DNA of 64,000 bases from Carpediemonas membranifera (GCA_019828565.1 JAHDYR010000038.1:124001-188000), one strand, 5' to 3'; shown: positions 17,829 through 31,800, counted from the stretch's first letter. A program made the numbers and translations. The notes: generated from the sequence alone by a model not told the origin.

Positions 17829-18845
17829 ATGGCACCAGCAGACGGCGATATCACGCAGTATTTCGGGAAAGTACCCGCCAAGGGGAAGAAGAAGGCGGCA
17901 AAGAAGGTCGATAATCATCTCATCGAGGAAGAGAAGGCGTTCAAGGAAAACGAAAAGAACATCGGAGCTGGCGAGCAGGATGAGGACCTCGACACACCCT
18001 ATGGCGCTGCCAAGGTGAGCCACATGAAGTTTGTTTCCTTCAACGTCAACGGAATCCGCGCTGCTCTCAAGAAGGGCATCCGCTACTACGTCAAGAAGGA
18101 GCAACCGGACATCATAGCATTCCAGGAGACCAAGATCCACTCAACGAAGATCCATGAGATTCCCTTGGATCACACGAACTCTCTGATTGACGGATACAAG
18201 GTTGAGTGGCTCAGTGCGGATCGCCCTGGCTACAGTGGTGTGGCCATCGCGTACAAGGAGGAGCTTGACGGCAAGCTGACTTTCAAGCGCCGTATCGGGC
18301 TGGATCACGCCATGGATACCGAGGGGCGTGTGATGACCGTACTGGGGCCAGGGTTTGCCCTCGTAGCATGCTATACCCCTAACTCTGGCAGCAAGGACAG
18401 TTCCACAGGTTGGCCAGCGCGGCTTGATGAGCGGGTTGAGACCTGGGATGTCAGTTTTAGGAATTATGTTAATTCTTTGAGAGAGGAGGGGAGAGTCGTG
18501 TTGGTAACAGGTGATCTGAACGTAGCACATGAGGAGATCGACATCAAGAACCCCAAGACCAACACCAAGAGCGCTGGGTTCACGCCACGTGAGCGCGAGT
18601 CCTTTACCGCCCTGCTCGACAGCGGGTTCATCGACACGTTCAGGGCACTGTACCCTAAGAAGGTGAGGTACACTTGGTGGTCATTCAGGACGAACGCCCG
18701 TGCCCGTAACATCGGCTGGAGACTTGATTACTTCCTGGTGGATAAGGAGCATGAGATGACCGTTGTTGACTCGTTTGTCCGGTCATCGGTGAAGGGGAGC
18801 GACCACTGCCCGGTGGGGTGTCTGGTGAACATGACCAAGGTGTGA
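17829..18845 (+). CDS. APE1: AP endonuclease (ExoIII/APE1 family) with PIP-like N-terminus
   Basis: The 338-residue base-excision-repair enzyme cleaves DNA 5' to abasic sites. The EEP fold core starts at about residue 66 (MKFVSFNVNGIRA) and shows every catalytic motif: QETKIH (metal-binding Glu), RPGYSGVAI, TGDLNVAHEEID (Asp/Asn), FTPRERESF, NIGWRLDYFLV (Asp) and GSDHCPVG (Asp/His). The first 65 residues are charged and Lys-rich, and begin MAPADGDITQYFGK. D-I-T-Q-Y-F matches the hydrophobic and aromatic part of a PCNA-interacting (PIP) box, although Gln at position 1 is replaced by Asp. This would couple repair to the sliding clamp, as inference. Nuclear location is suggested by KGKKKAAKK. 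The ATG at 17829 places the PIP-like motif at the extreme N-terminus, typical of such motifs. Confidence 0.95.
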   Translation: MAPADGDITQYFGKVPAKGKKKAAKKVDNHLIEEEKAFKENEKNIGAGEQDEDLDTPYGAAKVSHMKFVSFNVNGIRAALKKGIRYYVKKEQPDIIAFQETKIHSTKIHEIPLDHTNSLIDGYKVEWLSADRPGYSGVAIAYKEELDGKLTFKRRIGLDHAMDTEGRVMTVLGPGFALVACYTPNSGSKDSSTGWPARLDERVETWDVSFRNYVNSLREEGRVVLVTGDLNVAHEEIDIKNPKTNTKSAGFTPRERESFTALLDSGFIDTFRALYPKKVRYTWWSFRTNARARNIGWRLDYFLVDKEHEMTVVDSFVRSSVKGSDHCPVGCLVNMTKV

Positions 18846-18932
18846 GGGTCTGCTAGTGTAAAGTGCAGATGTTTTTATGGTTTATATTGCCCGTTTAATC
18901 AAGAGTGCTCACATGTATCAGCCGAACTTGAC

Positions 18933-19584
18933 TCACTCAGTCAAGAACCGGGTGAAGGACTTCTGTATCGCACCACACCGTCCCACAGCAGCCGTTGTAG
19001 CCTTGTCCAGCTCCTGCAGGCCCATGGTACCGGTCGTGCTAACCATCGTTACATGGCCCAGCCCAGCCATGGCCGCCACAGTCACAGGAACCTCCTCCTC
19101 TGCCCCAACAGTGGCCGCAGTGACAACACCGAAGAGGGATATGCCCGCGAAGCATAGGGCGAGTGAGAGGGAGTTGATGGCGGCGGGAAGGAGGTCGTCG
19201 GAGCCACAGAGGACATGGACTGAGGCGGTGAGGTCGCACTTGGGGTACTTGGTGAACTGAATGGATGGGCGAAGGGCGTCTGCGGCGGTGCGAGCGAGGC
19301 TGGGAGCTGGATCGCCGCCAACAGTGATGGAGACGGAGAAGCGGCCGTCTATGGCCCCTTCGGACGGCGCGGGCGGGTTGATTACAGCTAATATGCGGGT
19401 ATTCCCCATTTCATACAGCACAGACCCTGCAGCTTCGGCAGAAACATTCTTCGTAACCTCTGTGTGAAATAGGGAATGAGAACAGACTAATATCCATAGA
19501 AGTCGTGCTTTTGTACATCGTTACATCATCCTGTGCCTCTACCGGAGCCACGGAGACGAAGCTCTTCTGTCGAGTTTGAAGCAT
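18933..19584 (-). CDS. RNase PH-domain exosome subunit (RRP41/RRP46/MTR3 type), two exons
   Basis: The protein (207 residues) is one of the ring subunits of the RNA exosome, probably catalytically inactive. Family features are GSVLYEMGNTRILAVINPP near the start (the S-x-x-x-x-x-G-N-T strand of RNase PH folds) and a middle region FTKYPKCDLTASVHVL. The helix SDDLLPAAINSLSLALCFAGIS corresponds to the conserved DGG...A-A-x-N-A...AL-x-D-A-G-I segment. Exon 1 (19488-19584) encodes MLQTRQKSFVSVAP... and joins through a 28-nt intron (19460-19487, GTCTGT...TTTCACACAG) in phase to VTKNVSAEAAGSV. Which ring subunit this is cannot be decided by eye. The gene converges with the AP endonuclease gene, with 87 bp between the two stops. 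Confidence 0.72.
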
Positions 19585-19844
19585 TTCACTTCCTGGCGGA
19601 TCGACTGCAGATTGACTCGCGAACAATGCGGTCTGGGGGTTGAAAAGGAGTGTAAAGCGAAGATCTAGGCGAGTCAGCAGCGGTGTGTTTCACTCCGATG
19701 AGAGGCCTTGCTTCGTTTTGCAGAATGCACGCGCAGGGTCTTCCTTCCACAAAATATCAATTGCCATGACTGTAAAGCATCTCCACAAACTCATTGATGA
19801 CCTTCTTTGCTCATAATGAGGACCTGCCGCCTCGTCATGAACCT

Positions 19845-19853
19845 GCAGTTTAA
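19845..19853 (+). promoter_or_regulatory. GCAGTTTAA box before the dynein gene
   Basis: GCAGTTTAAGACACAAC lies about 24 nt before the dynein start codon. It differs by one base from the GCACTTTAAGACACAC at 15862, and from the GCACTTTAA boxes before SSL1 and DUF1764. Function is inferred from recurrence. Confidence 0.28.
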
Positions 19854-19877
19854 GACACAACAAGCAACTTGGCCGCG

Positions 19878-22800
19878 ATGTCCTCAGATAAAGCAGGACA
19901 GCGTAAGCCAGTGGATGCAACCCTCACTGGTAATGGTGAGCGATTGATCGCACCAATACCACGTGGGACATCCACGATGAAGGACACTGAGAAGCTTTTC
20001 AAATTTTCATCGAAAGATATCAGCCAGTATGACCTCCCCTCTGAAAAACCCAGGTATAAGAAGGGAAAGATCACTCCTGTTGACGCTGGCGACGTCGGCA
20101 ACAGCCATGTTGCTTCTGCGCTCAACGACTTTAAGCGTGCCTCATTTGCCGGCCCCGTCGACGAGCCCAGCTGCATTCGCCTCGAAAATCCGTCCATCGC
20201 CAAGTCTAGCCTTCGGAAAATCGAGGACGAGATCTACGCAGAGGACACCCAGGCCAACCCCCGCCCACTCGTCGACGGCTGGCGCCCCCAGCACCCCATA
20301 ACCCAAGACATCGACCGTGCCCGCCAGATCGTCACAGAGCTCCGCACGGGCGAGGATGCGATCCGTTACTTCTCCCAGGCAGGTGACAGGGACCCCGTGA
20401 AGTTCGTCTACCTCGTCCCTGCCGAAACAGGCAAAGATTTCCGCCCCTACGACCTTCTTGTCGTCCCTAAGAGCAAGACGGGCACCGACTACTACACCAT
20501 CTCAGCCAGTGGCGTGGTCCACGTCTGTGACGGCCAGCCGTCGGATGTCGTTCTCCTCGGTGATTGGCTCCGGGAGTCTTCCTTGTTCAACGTGCTCCGG
20601 TGTATGCCGTTCTTCCAGGAGTACTTCAAGCGCAAGGCGTTCAAGCTCTGGGTGAAGCATGTCCGCTATCGTCGCTTCTGTAACAACAGGCAGAGACTCA
20701 CTCAAACCCTCTTCCCTGCCAAACCGCACTTCCTTGAGCCTATCCAGAAGGTCTACGCCCTCTGCTACAAGCTCAGCGTGACCAAGGGCGTCGATATAAC
20801 CGTCAAGCAGACCTTTGAGAGGGAGGAACTCCAGCAGGTCCAGGCACAGACCCGCAAGGAGCTCGGCGAGACTCTGGAGGCCACGGTGGAGGGCATACTC
20901 GCCATACTCACCGCCACGATCGACGGCGTCGTCGCCCGGACCCGTTCGGCGGCTGACGAGGACGACACCGGCCTTCCTTCGTTCATCCAGCCGCAGAAGG
21001 TACGCTCCATGGTGCAGGCTAAGGCCGAGCTCATCGAGAAGCAGCGCGCAGTCCGTGAGGCCGAACACGAGCGCCGCAAGCTCGGCGACCTCGTGCGCCT
21101 CTTTGACACATTCGTCCTCGAGGCCCTGATCGCAGTCAACCTCCACGCCGCCACAAGCGTCATCGCCAGCGTGTCAGACACCGCCGTGAAGCGCAGGGCT
21201 GGTTTGCTACTCACCATGGTGGAGTTCGACAGCGTCGCATGCTCGTTCACACCCTCCAAGGCGCAGTATCGCGACACTCTCGAGTCCATCTTCACAGAGC
21301 TCAGAAAGACTGTCACGGTCGCACCCAGAGTCATCTCTGCGCCCGTCGTCCGGCAGCACGTCCATCGCGGCCGCGAGACGACGCATGTGGGTGTTGACGA
21401 CTTCATTCTCGGATCCCCAGAGGGTGCAGTTTTGCCGTACGAGCCATTCATCGAGGCCGAGGCCAAGATCTTCAGCACACTTGAGGAGAACTTCCAGCAG
21501 GCCGTTGCGTACGCCCAGGTCTTTGATGAGTACCGCGACGTCCACAACTTCGGCCAGACGTGGGCTCCTGAGGCATATTCCAACCAGGACGCCAGCGTAG
21601 AGACCCTGCGCGCGGACATCGCGAAGCTCCAGCGCTGGATCGTTGAGCTCGAGCGGATGAAGACGTCTCAGGCGGTCGACCTCATCCACGTCGATTCCAG
21701 GAAGCTCAAGCAGCGTCTCACGCCAATTCCAGTCGACGCCCTTGAGCATGTCAAGCAGGTCTGCCTCCAGAAGTTCCGCGACCTTGGCAACAGCGTCGTC
21801 GACGGCTTCCGCGGACACACCAAGGTCCTCGCCCAGCAGCCGCGCCACCTCAAGGAGTTTACAGAGTTCGTCGAGCTCGTCAACCACCTCGAATCCATCT
21901 CCGAGGGCCTAATGGAGGACGTCCGCACGTGCATCGAGCTCGACAAGGTCATGGCAGAGGCTGACCCCAAGCTTGAGCAGGCATCGGACAAGGCCCTCCT
22001 CGGCGCCGTTGGTGACTACAAGGAGAGCTTCCTGGCAGCCAAGGAGGAGGCTGCGGTGTTCATCAAGCAGCAGATGGGCTCCATGGTCTCACAGCTTGAC
22101 TCCCATATCGTCACCCTCGAAGAGGAGACCGCGAAGATGGCGGATGAACTGCAGGAAGGCATCTTCGTCGACGCGAACGCCGACCCTACACAGGTGCTTT
22201 CTCGGCTCCAGGCGATCGGCGAGGCAATCGCGACTCTCGAGGGCGGTGCTTCCACATATGGCAGCTACCAGAAGCTTTTCAACGTCTCCGAGGCCGCTTT
22301 CGAAAAACTCCAGGAGACCCGCCAACTTCACGCCGACAAGACGAACCTCTGGACGACCGTCGACCACTGGAATGAGGTCCACCAGCAGTGGCTGTACTCG
22401 AGCTGGCTCACACTCGACTCTGAGGCTATCGTGGCCGAGCTCGCAGCTATCCACAGCAAATCGGTGCGGTTTAAGAACAATCTGGAGGAGGAGGGCGAGG
22501 ACGGTGTCGCTTCTACGCTGGTGCGTCGTATCAAGCAGTTCCAGCAGCATTCAGACCTTGTCTCCACCCTTGGCAACCCCGCCCTCCGCAACCGCCACTG
22601 GATGAAGATCTTTGCCCTATTGGAAGGCGGGGACCAACTCGTCCCCGGCTCTCCCTTCACCCTCGACCAGCTCATGCAGATGGGCATCGATCGCGTCAAG
22701 ACCGAGGTGTCTGACATATCAGGCACAGCCAGCGGCGAGTACTCGCTTGAACTTGCCCTAGATAAGATCGAGGCCGGCTGGGAACACATGGAGTTCACCG

Positions 22801-25800
22801 TCAAAGACCACGTTAAGGGCAAGGGCACTGCCAACCAGGCGGACGTGTTCATCCTGTCCTCGATCGAGGAGATCCAGCAGCTGCTTGAGGATAACATGGT
22901 CACGCTCCAGACCATGCTTGCGTCCAGGTTCATTGTCGGCATCCGTGAGCCCGTCGAGAAGTGGGAGCAGCGCCTGATCCTGCTCAGCGACGTCCTCGAT
23001 GAATGGGTGACATGCCAGCGCTCCTGGCTCTACCTCGAGGTCATTTTCTCTCAAGCAGACATCCAGCGCCAGCTCCCGGTCGAGTCCCAGAAGTTTGCCC
23101 GGGTTGACACAATGTGGAATCAGCACATGGCCTCTGTCCACGCCAGACCCGGTGTCATTGCTGTCCTGGGCATCGAGGGGCTCAAGGACAAGTTCGTACA
23201 GGCGAACCAGGCGCTGGACGAGATCCAGAAGTCCCTCGAGGATTACCTGCAGACCAAGCGTATCGCCTTCCCCCGGTTTTACTTCCTGTCCAACGACGAG
23301 CTCCTCGAGATCCTCTCGCAGACTACGGACCCCCAGGCCGTCCAGCCCCACCTCCGCAAGTGCTTCGAAGCTATGGCCCACCTCGACTTCGCGGAACCTG
23401 GATCCGATCAGATCAACGCCATGCAGTCTGTTGAGGGCGAGCGCGTGATGTTCATCGAACCCCTCTTTGCCCGAGGCGTAGTCGAGTCATGGCTCAAGGA
23501 GATTGAGGGAGGTATGGTCGCCACAGTCAGAGACCATGTCGCCCGCTGCCTCAAGGCTGCGATGGACCGGCAGCAGACCCGGGCTGAGTGGCTCCAGTCG
23601 TGGCCCGCCCAGTGTCTGCTCACTGTCGATCAGCTGATGTGGACTAGCGGAGCAGAGAAGGCACTCAACGCGGTCGAGTCCGGCACTGATAAGGAGGCCC
23701 TAGTGCTCTTCCACGAGGCATGTATCGCCCAGCTCGACCAGATGGTGACGATGGTAAGAGGCCAGCTCACCTCCCTCCAGCGCAAGGCGATCGGAGCACT
23801 TGTCGTCATCGACGTGCACGCCCGAGACGTCCTCGAGCGAATGAACCAGGCGGGCTGCTCCTCCATCCACGACTTCGACTGGGTCGCCCAGCTCCGGTAC
23901 TACTGGGAAGAAGACGACCCTGAGCGGCCTTGCAAGACTCGGCAGACGAACACACAGCTCGACTACGCGTACGAGTACCTCGGGGCGTCGGGCAGACTCG
24001 TTGTCACACCCCTAACCGACAGGTGCTACATCACTCTCACATCGGCCCTGCATCTCCACCTCGGCGGGTCGCCCCAGGGCCCCGCTGGCACAGGGAAGAC
24101 TGAGACCACCAAGGACCTCGCCAAGGCTCTGGCGGTGCAGTGTGTTGTGTTCAACTGCTCTGAGGGCCTCGACTATAAGATGATGGGCCGCTTCTTCTCC
24201 GGCCTCGCTCAGTGCGGTGCGTGGGCATGCGTTTGTTTCCTTTTCCAATCATTTGATTACGCAGTTTGACGAGTTCAACCGTATCGACATCGAGGTTCTC
24301 TCCGTCATCGCCCAACAGATCCTCACGATCCAGCAGGCAATCATGGCCTCAGCCAAACGTTTCGTCTTTGAAGGCCAGGAGATCCCACTGAACGCCAGCT
24401 GCGGCTTCTTTATCACCATGAACCCCGGCTACGCTGGCCGTACTGAGCTCCCCGATAACCTCAAGGCCCTCTTCCGCCCGATCTCGATGATGGTACCCGA
24501 CTATGGCCTCATCGCAGAGATCATCCTCTTCTCCGAGGGCTTCAGCACCGCCCGGGCCCTCTCCCGAAAGATGGCGCAGCTCTACAAGCTCTCGTCTGAG
24601 CAGCTGTCACAGTGTGACCACTATGACTTCGGTATGCGTGCTGTCAAGTCCGTCCTCGTCATGGCGGGCGGGCTCAAGCGACAGTATGAGGATCTCGGCG
24701 AGGACATCGTGCTCATCCGTGCGCTGCGAGACTCCAACGTGCCCAAGTTCCTCGCCCAGGACGTCCCTCTGTTCATGGGCATCATCCAGGACCTCTTCCC
24801 CGGTGTCGAGATCCCCTCGGTCGACTACGGATCGCTGCAAGAGGCTATTGAAGCCGACCTCACGTCCCATAACCTCCAGCCCGTCCCTGCTTTCGTCACC
24901 AAGTGCATCCAGTTCTACGAGACTCACATTGTCCGGCACGGCCTCATGCTCGTCGGCCAGTCGGGCACGGGCAAGAGCACCATCTGCACATCCATGGCAC
25001 GCTCCCTCCAGGCGCTGTTCAAGGCGGGCGACACTACTTCCCCGCACTTTAAGCCGGTCCAGCGTTACATCCTTAACCCCAAGAGTGTCTCCATGGGCGA
25101 GCTCTACGGTATGTTCGATGAGGTCTCCCACGAATGGACTGATGGCCTCGTGGCCAACATTGCCAGGCAAGTGGTCAACGCAAGAGACGATACCAAGCGG
25201 TGGATAGTATTTGATGGGCCAGTCGACGCCCTGTGGATTGAGAACATGAACACCGTGCTCGACGACAACAAGATGCTCTGTCTGGCCAACGGCGAGCGTA
25301 TCCGCCTACCGGACACTGTTAACCTCGTCTTCGAGGTCCAGGATCTCGCTGTTGCCTCCCCTGCAACCGTCTCCCGCTGCGGTATGGTCTACCTCGAGTC
25401 CGTCCACCTCGGCTGGCGTCCACTCGCCAAGTCTTGGACTGAGCAGTTTAAGCCCGCTGCGGCTAGACTCATCTCAGTCGCCCTCGGCTTCGATATCGAC
25501 CATGAACGCGAGAAGGCTGACCAGGAGCGTGCAAACAAGCTCGCTAAGGAGGAAGACGAGGAGCGCCGCCAGGCCGACCTCGCACGCGAGAAGGCCCGCG
25601 CCGCCAAGGGCCAGAAGGACGGCGAGGCCTCCGACACCGACGATGACGAGGACAGCGGCTCCACAGTCGACTCCCTCTCTGACAACGACGAGGACGTCCC
25701 TGAGACGACGAACTCACGCCGCCGCAAGTCGATCTCTACGGTCGGCACGGACCAGCGGTTCCTCGCACTCGAGGCCAACTGCACGGCACTTGCCGAGGAC

Positions 25801-28800
25801 GTGTGCGAGATCATCGTCGATAAGTACATGGACAAGGTCGGTGACGGCATCCTCAAGTTCATCAGAGCTAACTGTCGCGAAGACATCGCCTCTGTCGATG
25901 GCCAGCTCGTCCAGTCATTCTTGGATATCGTTCTCCACTTTATCGCTGACCTCGCCGACCGGAAGGCTGCTAGCCTCCGTGAGAAGCTCGATAGAGAGCA
26001 CGCAGAGGCGGTGGAGATGGCGCTGGACGCTGGTGCCGAGCCCCCCAAGCGGCCCGACATCCGAGACACCCCGTGGGCCACCATATGCCCCGATGACGCC
26101 GTGCCAGAGTCCATCATCGCCGACATCGACCGTGCAGTCAGCTTTGCTCTCGTCTGGGGCTTCGGCGGCTCTATGGCCGAGGAAGCTCGCTCGGGCTTCG
26201 AGGACTTCATCCGCGAGCAGTTTACGGCCATCGGACTGTCCAACACGATGCCAGACGACCGTTCTGTGTACGACTGGTCGATCGGCGACGGCGCCTGGTT
26301 GAGCTGGGACTCTCTCACACCCGCCTACGAGTTCAGCCCCGCCACTCCGTTCTTTGATATCGTCGTCCCCACCGCAGACACTGTGCGGGCCAACTACATC
26401 GTGAACTTGCTCATCCGAGGCGATGTCAACGTTCTTCTCTGTGGCCCAACTGGAACGGGTAAGACTCTGTCAGTGAACGCATTTATGAGAGACCGATCCA
26501 CCCTTGAGTCATTCGTGACGGACGCCTTCTCGTTCTCGGCACAGACAACTGCTAAGCAAACCCAGCAGTTTATCGAGGCCAAGCTCGAGAAGAAGCGCAA
26601 GAACCTCCTCGCGCCCCCGAGCGGCATGCGTCAGATCTTCTTCATAGACGACATTAACATGCCCGCCAAGGAGGAGTACGGCGCCCAGCCCCCAGTCGAG
26701 CTGCTCCGTCAGACCATCGTCCAGCGAGGCTTCTACGACCGCGCCAAGCTCTTCTTCAAGAACGTAGACCACACGCTCTTCGTCTCAGCCTGTGCCCCGC
26801 CCGGTGGTGGCCGTAGCGTGGTCACGCAGCGTCTCACACGTCACTTCTTCCTGCTCGCCACGCCTGAGATGTCCGCATCCTCCATGCGTCGCATCTTCAG
26901 CGGCATTCTCGGCGGATTCCTCGCCAACCCTTCAGTCGACCCCGCAGTCGCCTTCAACCCCGACGTCGTGGCGTTGTCCGACTCGATCGTCAAGGCCTCG
27001 GTAGACCTCTACCACCAGATCTCCGAGGACCTGAGACCGACTCCGGCCAAGTCACACTACACATTCAACCTCAGAGACCTCGCCAAGACGATCCAGGGCC
27101 TGCTCCTTGCAGTGCCTGCCGCTGTCAACACCCGCTTTGGGTTCCTGAGGCTCTGGGCCCACGAGGTCTCGCGTACGTTCAGAGATCGACTCATTTGTGA
27201 TGAAGACACCACGTGGTTCGACAGACAGGTTGTTAAGACCATCACCGACCACTTCGACATCAACGAGTGGGATGAGGCCAAGGAGCTCGACACTAGCCAG
27301 GCGCTCGAGTCCATTAAGGACGAGGACGCCGAGCTCGACGACGCTTCGGCCAAGGAGCGCGCGATGGTCACGGTCGGCCTGACCAAGGCTGTACCGGACA
27401 TCATGTTCGGCGCCTGGTGCCCAGATAAGGCTGAACAAAAGCGCTACGGTTCCCTCGACGACGATTCCCGCGCGGACTTCCGCTTCCAGTACAAGGAGCT
27501 GCACGACATCAATGGTGAGGTGGATAAGCGACTCAACGAGGCACTCGAGGAGTTCAACCTCTCGTCAGACAAGGAGATGGAGCTCGTCTTCTTCAAGGAC
27601 GCCATTGCCCACCTCTCCCGAGTCGCCCGAGTCATCCGACAGCCTCGCGGTAACGCCCTCCTCGTGGGCGTCGGCGGGTCGGGCCGCCAGTCGCTCGTCC
27701 GACTTGCAGCCTCGATGGCTGAATATTTCCTCATCCAGCCGGAGATCTCCAAGAACTACGGTAGGAATGAGTTCGTCGAGGACATCAAGAAGGCGATGAT
27801 GAAGGCGGGTGTCGAGACGACCAACTGTGTCTTCCTCCTGACCGATTCCCAGATTGTCTCAGAATCCTTCCTCGAGGACATCAACAACGTGCTCAACTCT
27901 GGCGAGATCCCCAACATATGGGCCCCTGATGAGATGGAAACGATCATCACTGCGGTCCGCCCCATCTGCGCCAAGCTCGGCAAGGAGGGCACCAAAGACA
28001 ACATCTACTCTACCTTCGTTAACCTCGTGCGCCAGAACATGCATGTTGTTCTATGCATGTCGCCCGTCGGCGATGCTCTCCGCAGACGTCTCCGGCAGTT
28101 CCCCTCTCTCTTGTCGAACTGCACGCTCGACTGGTACCATCCGTGGCCGTCCACGGCACTCTTTAGCGTTGCAGGCTGGCTCCTCAGAAACCTCGACGTC
28201 GAAGAGAAGGACCGCGAGGCAGGCATCATCGATAAGCTGGCCCAGCTCTGCATGACGGTGCACACTTCCGTCCAGCGACAATCCCAGGAGTTCTATGAGC
28301 AGTTTAGACGCCACGTATACGTCACGCCGACCTCGTACCTCGAGCTCATCAGACAATACTCCATGCTGCTCGGTGAGAAGCGGAAGCAGATCATCGGTAA
28401 GATTGAGACATTCGAAGGCGGCCTCGAGAAGCTCAAGGCAACTCGTGTCCAGGTCGCGGAGATGCAGGAGGATCTCGTCAAGCTCCAGCCAGTTCTGGAG
28501 CAGGCCTCTAAGGACACTGCCGAACTCCTCGTGCAGCTCGAGGTCGACCAGAAGGAGGCCGCTAGTGTCCGAGAGAACGTAGAACAGGAGGAGAAGCAGG
28601 TGTCTGTCATGGCCCGCGAGGCCCAGGAGATCAAGGACGACGCCCAGTCCGACCTCGACGCCGCCCTCCCCGCCCTGCACGCGGCCATCAAGGCACTCAA
28701 GAGTTTGAATAAGAACGACATCACAGAGATCAAGTCATTCAAGACGCCGCCTGAGCTAGTCAAGGTTGTCATGGAGTCGATATGCATCATGAAGGACGTC

Positions 28801-31800
28801 AAACCCACCTGGGAGGAGTCCAAGAAGCTCCTGTCCGACATGAACTTCCTCGGCTCTCTCGCGGCCTATGACAAGGACAACATTCCCGAGAGGATCATCA
28901 AGAAGATCCGCAAGTACGCGGCCAACCCAGACTTCCATCCTGACAAGGTCGAGAAGGTCTCCAAGGCGGCCAAGTCTCTCTGCATGTGGGTGCTGGCCAT
29001 GCTCGTATACTCCGACGTTGCCAAAACTGTTGCCCCCAAGCGCCAGAGGCTGAAGGAGGCCGAGGACGAGCTGTCTGTCCAGCAAGCTGCACTAGCCAAG
29101 AAGCAGGCGGAGCTCAAGACGGTGGAGGATAGGCTGGCCGAGCTCCAGGCCAAGTACGACGCTTCCATCGCCAAGAAGAACGAGCTCGAGCTGAAGACAG
29201 CCGACACCAAGGTCCGCCTCACCAGAGCCGAGAAGCTCGTCGGCGGCCTCGCCGCTGAGGCTGAACGTTGGGCTGAGCAGAAGGCCAAGCTCGAGTCTAA
29301 CCTGACCATGCTCGTCGGCAACATCCTCCTCGCCTCTGGCTACCTAGCCTATCTCGGCCCGTTCAACGTTACGTTCCGAGAGAAGCTCATCGACGAGTGG
29401 TGCCAGAAGTGCGCTGAGTTGAACGTCCCCGCCTTCAAGAACGGTTCAGATTTCACTCTGGACGCCGTCCTAGGCGATCCCGTGGAGATCCGGGAGTGGG
29501 GCCAGCAGGGCCTCCCCTCGGATCCCCTCTCCGTGTCCAACGCCATCATCACCACCAAGGCCCGCCGCTGGCCTCTGTGCATCGACCCCCAGGGCCAGGC
29601 CAACCGCTGGATCCGCAAGCGGGAGGCCGAGAACAATCTGCAGGTGACTAAGATGAGCGAGGGTAACTTCCTGAGGACTCTCGAGAACGCCATCAGGATC
29701 GGCACGCCCGTTCTGCTCGAGAACGTCGAGGAGGTACTCGACCCAGCGCTCGAGCCCATCCTCCTCAAGCAAGTCTTCAAGCGCGGCGGCCGTAATCTCA
29801 TCCGCATCGGCGACACCGAGGTAGACTACTCGCCTGACTTCAGGCTCTACATCACGACCAAGCTCCCCTCGCCGCACTTTAGCCCGGAGACTTCAGTCAA
29901 GGTGACCATCATCAACTTTACAGTCACCCAGTCGGGCCTTGAAGAGCAGCTCCTGGCAACAGTGGCGCGGTCGGAGAGACCCGATCTCGAGCAGCAGCGC
30001 GACCAGATCATCGTGCAGCTGGCCGACGGCAAGCGGCAACTTCAAGCCATCCAGGACCGCATCCTTCAGCTGCTCAACCAGGCGACGGGTAACATCCTCG
30101 ACGACGAGGAGCTCATCAACACGCTCGACCAGTCTAAGGAGACGACCAACGACATCAACGCCAGGCTCGAGGAAGCTGAGAAGACGAGCGAGGAGATTAA
30201 CATCACTCGGGAGCAGTACCGGCCTGTGTCTACACGGGCATCCCTCCTCTTCTTCGTGCTCGCGGACCTGGGCCAGATTGACCCGATGTACCAGTACAGC
30301 CTGCCATTCTTCACCGGTCTGTTCAACCAGTGCCTCGCCAAGGCTGAGAAGAGTGACGTCGTCTCCACCAGAATCCAGACGCTCATCTCCTACGTGACGA
30401 TGCAGGTCTACGCCTCTGTGTGTCGCGGGCTGTTCGAGTCTCACAAGCAGCTCTTCGCCTTCCTCTGCGCCGCTGCCGTCGAACGCACCGCCGGCACCGT
30501 CTCCCCGGCCCTGTGGTCTCTCTTCTTCCGCCCCCTCGTGGATGCTGAGGGCGTCGACGAGGAGATCCCCGTGCACCTCTCCAAGAGCCAGTACACCAAC
30601 CTCAAGCGGGTCCAGGATGTCGTCGGCGACCGGGTGGACATCATGACGCCCGTGTGCAGCGATGAGGACGGCTTCTGGACGCATTACCTGCAGTGTGACT
30701 CGCCCCAGAGCGAGAAGCTGCCCGGCCAGCTCGAGGAACTCACGCCGTTCGAGAAGCTTGTGCTGCTTCGTGTTCTCCGAACCGAGAAGGTCGTCTTTGG
30801 CATCCCCATCTACATTGGTTTCGTTCTCGGCGAGAAGTTCACCTCTGCTCCTCAGTTTGACCTCCGCGACGCCTACGCCGACACGACATCCCGCACCCCT
30901 ATCATCTTCATCCTCAGCGCCGGGGCAAACCCCCTCCCGTATCTCCACAAGCTCGCCGAGGAGAAGGGCATGTCCTCGAAGCTCCGCTCCATCTCCCTGG
31001 GACAGGGCCAGGGTCCCATCGCCGATAAGATGATCCAGCAAGGCCGCCGCAACGGCGACTGGGTATGTCTTCAGAGTACGTAGCCCCATTCTTTCCTAAC
31101 ACAGACTGCCACCTCTCCATCTCATGGATGCCGGACCTTGAGCGCGCTTTCCAGTCGATCGACGAAGAGGAATCTCACCCGTCCTTCCGTCTGTGGCTCA
31201 CTTCCATGCCATCCCCCAGGTTCCCCGTTCCAGTGCTCCAGGGCGGTGTGAAGATCACTAATGAACCACCCAAGGGCCTCAAGGCCAACCTCGCGCAGTC
31301 CTTCCACCACTTCGACGAGGCTGACTTCGAGCTCACTGGCGAGAACGTCTCCCAAGCCCGCCGGGTTGAGTGGAAGCGTATGCTGTTTACCCTCGCCTTC
31401 TTCCACGGTGTCCTCCAGGAGCGTCGCCGCTACGGTCCCATTGCTTGGAACATCCGGTATGACTGGAACGAGTCGGACTTCGACGTCTCCGTCCGGACTC
31501 TGAGGATGTTCCTCGTGGAGTATAAGGCGATCCCCTACGACGCCCTCAACTACCTCATCGGATACATCCACTATGGCGGTCGTGTGACCGACTATCTCGA
31601 CCAGAGAAACGTGCAAGCCTTCCTCACAGACTACTTCAAGCCCGAGATCCACGCGGGAGACTACACCTTCACTGCCGACGGTGTATACAAGCCGATGGTG
31701 GGCTCCATTGAGGAGATCCGCGAGTACCTCAACACCCTGCCCGTTAACGAGCCGCCCGCCGTCTTTGGCCTCCATGAGAACGGCGACATCACACACCAGC

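Noticed and set aside
24317-31089. Several 150-400 codon frames overlapping the dynein gene
   Set aside because: They are shadows of GC-rich dynein codons; the sense frame is conserved throughout.
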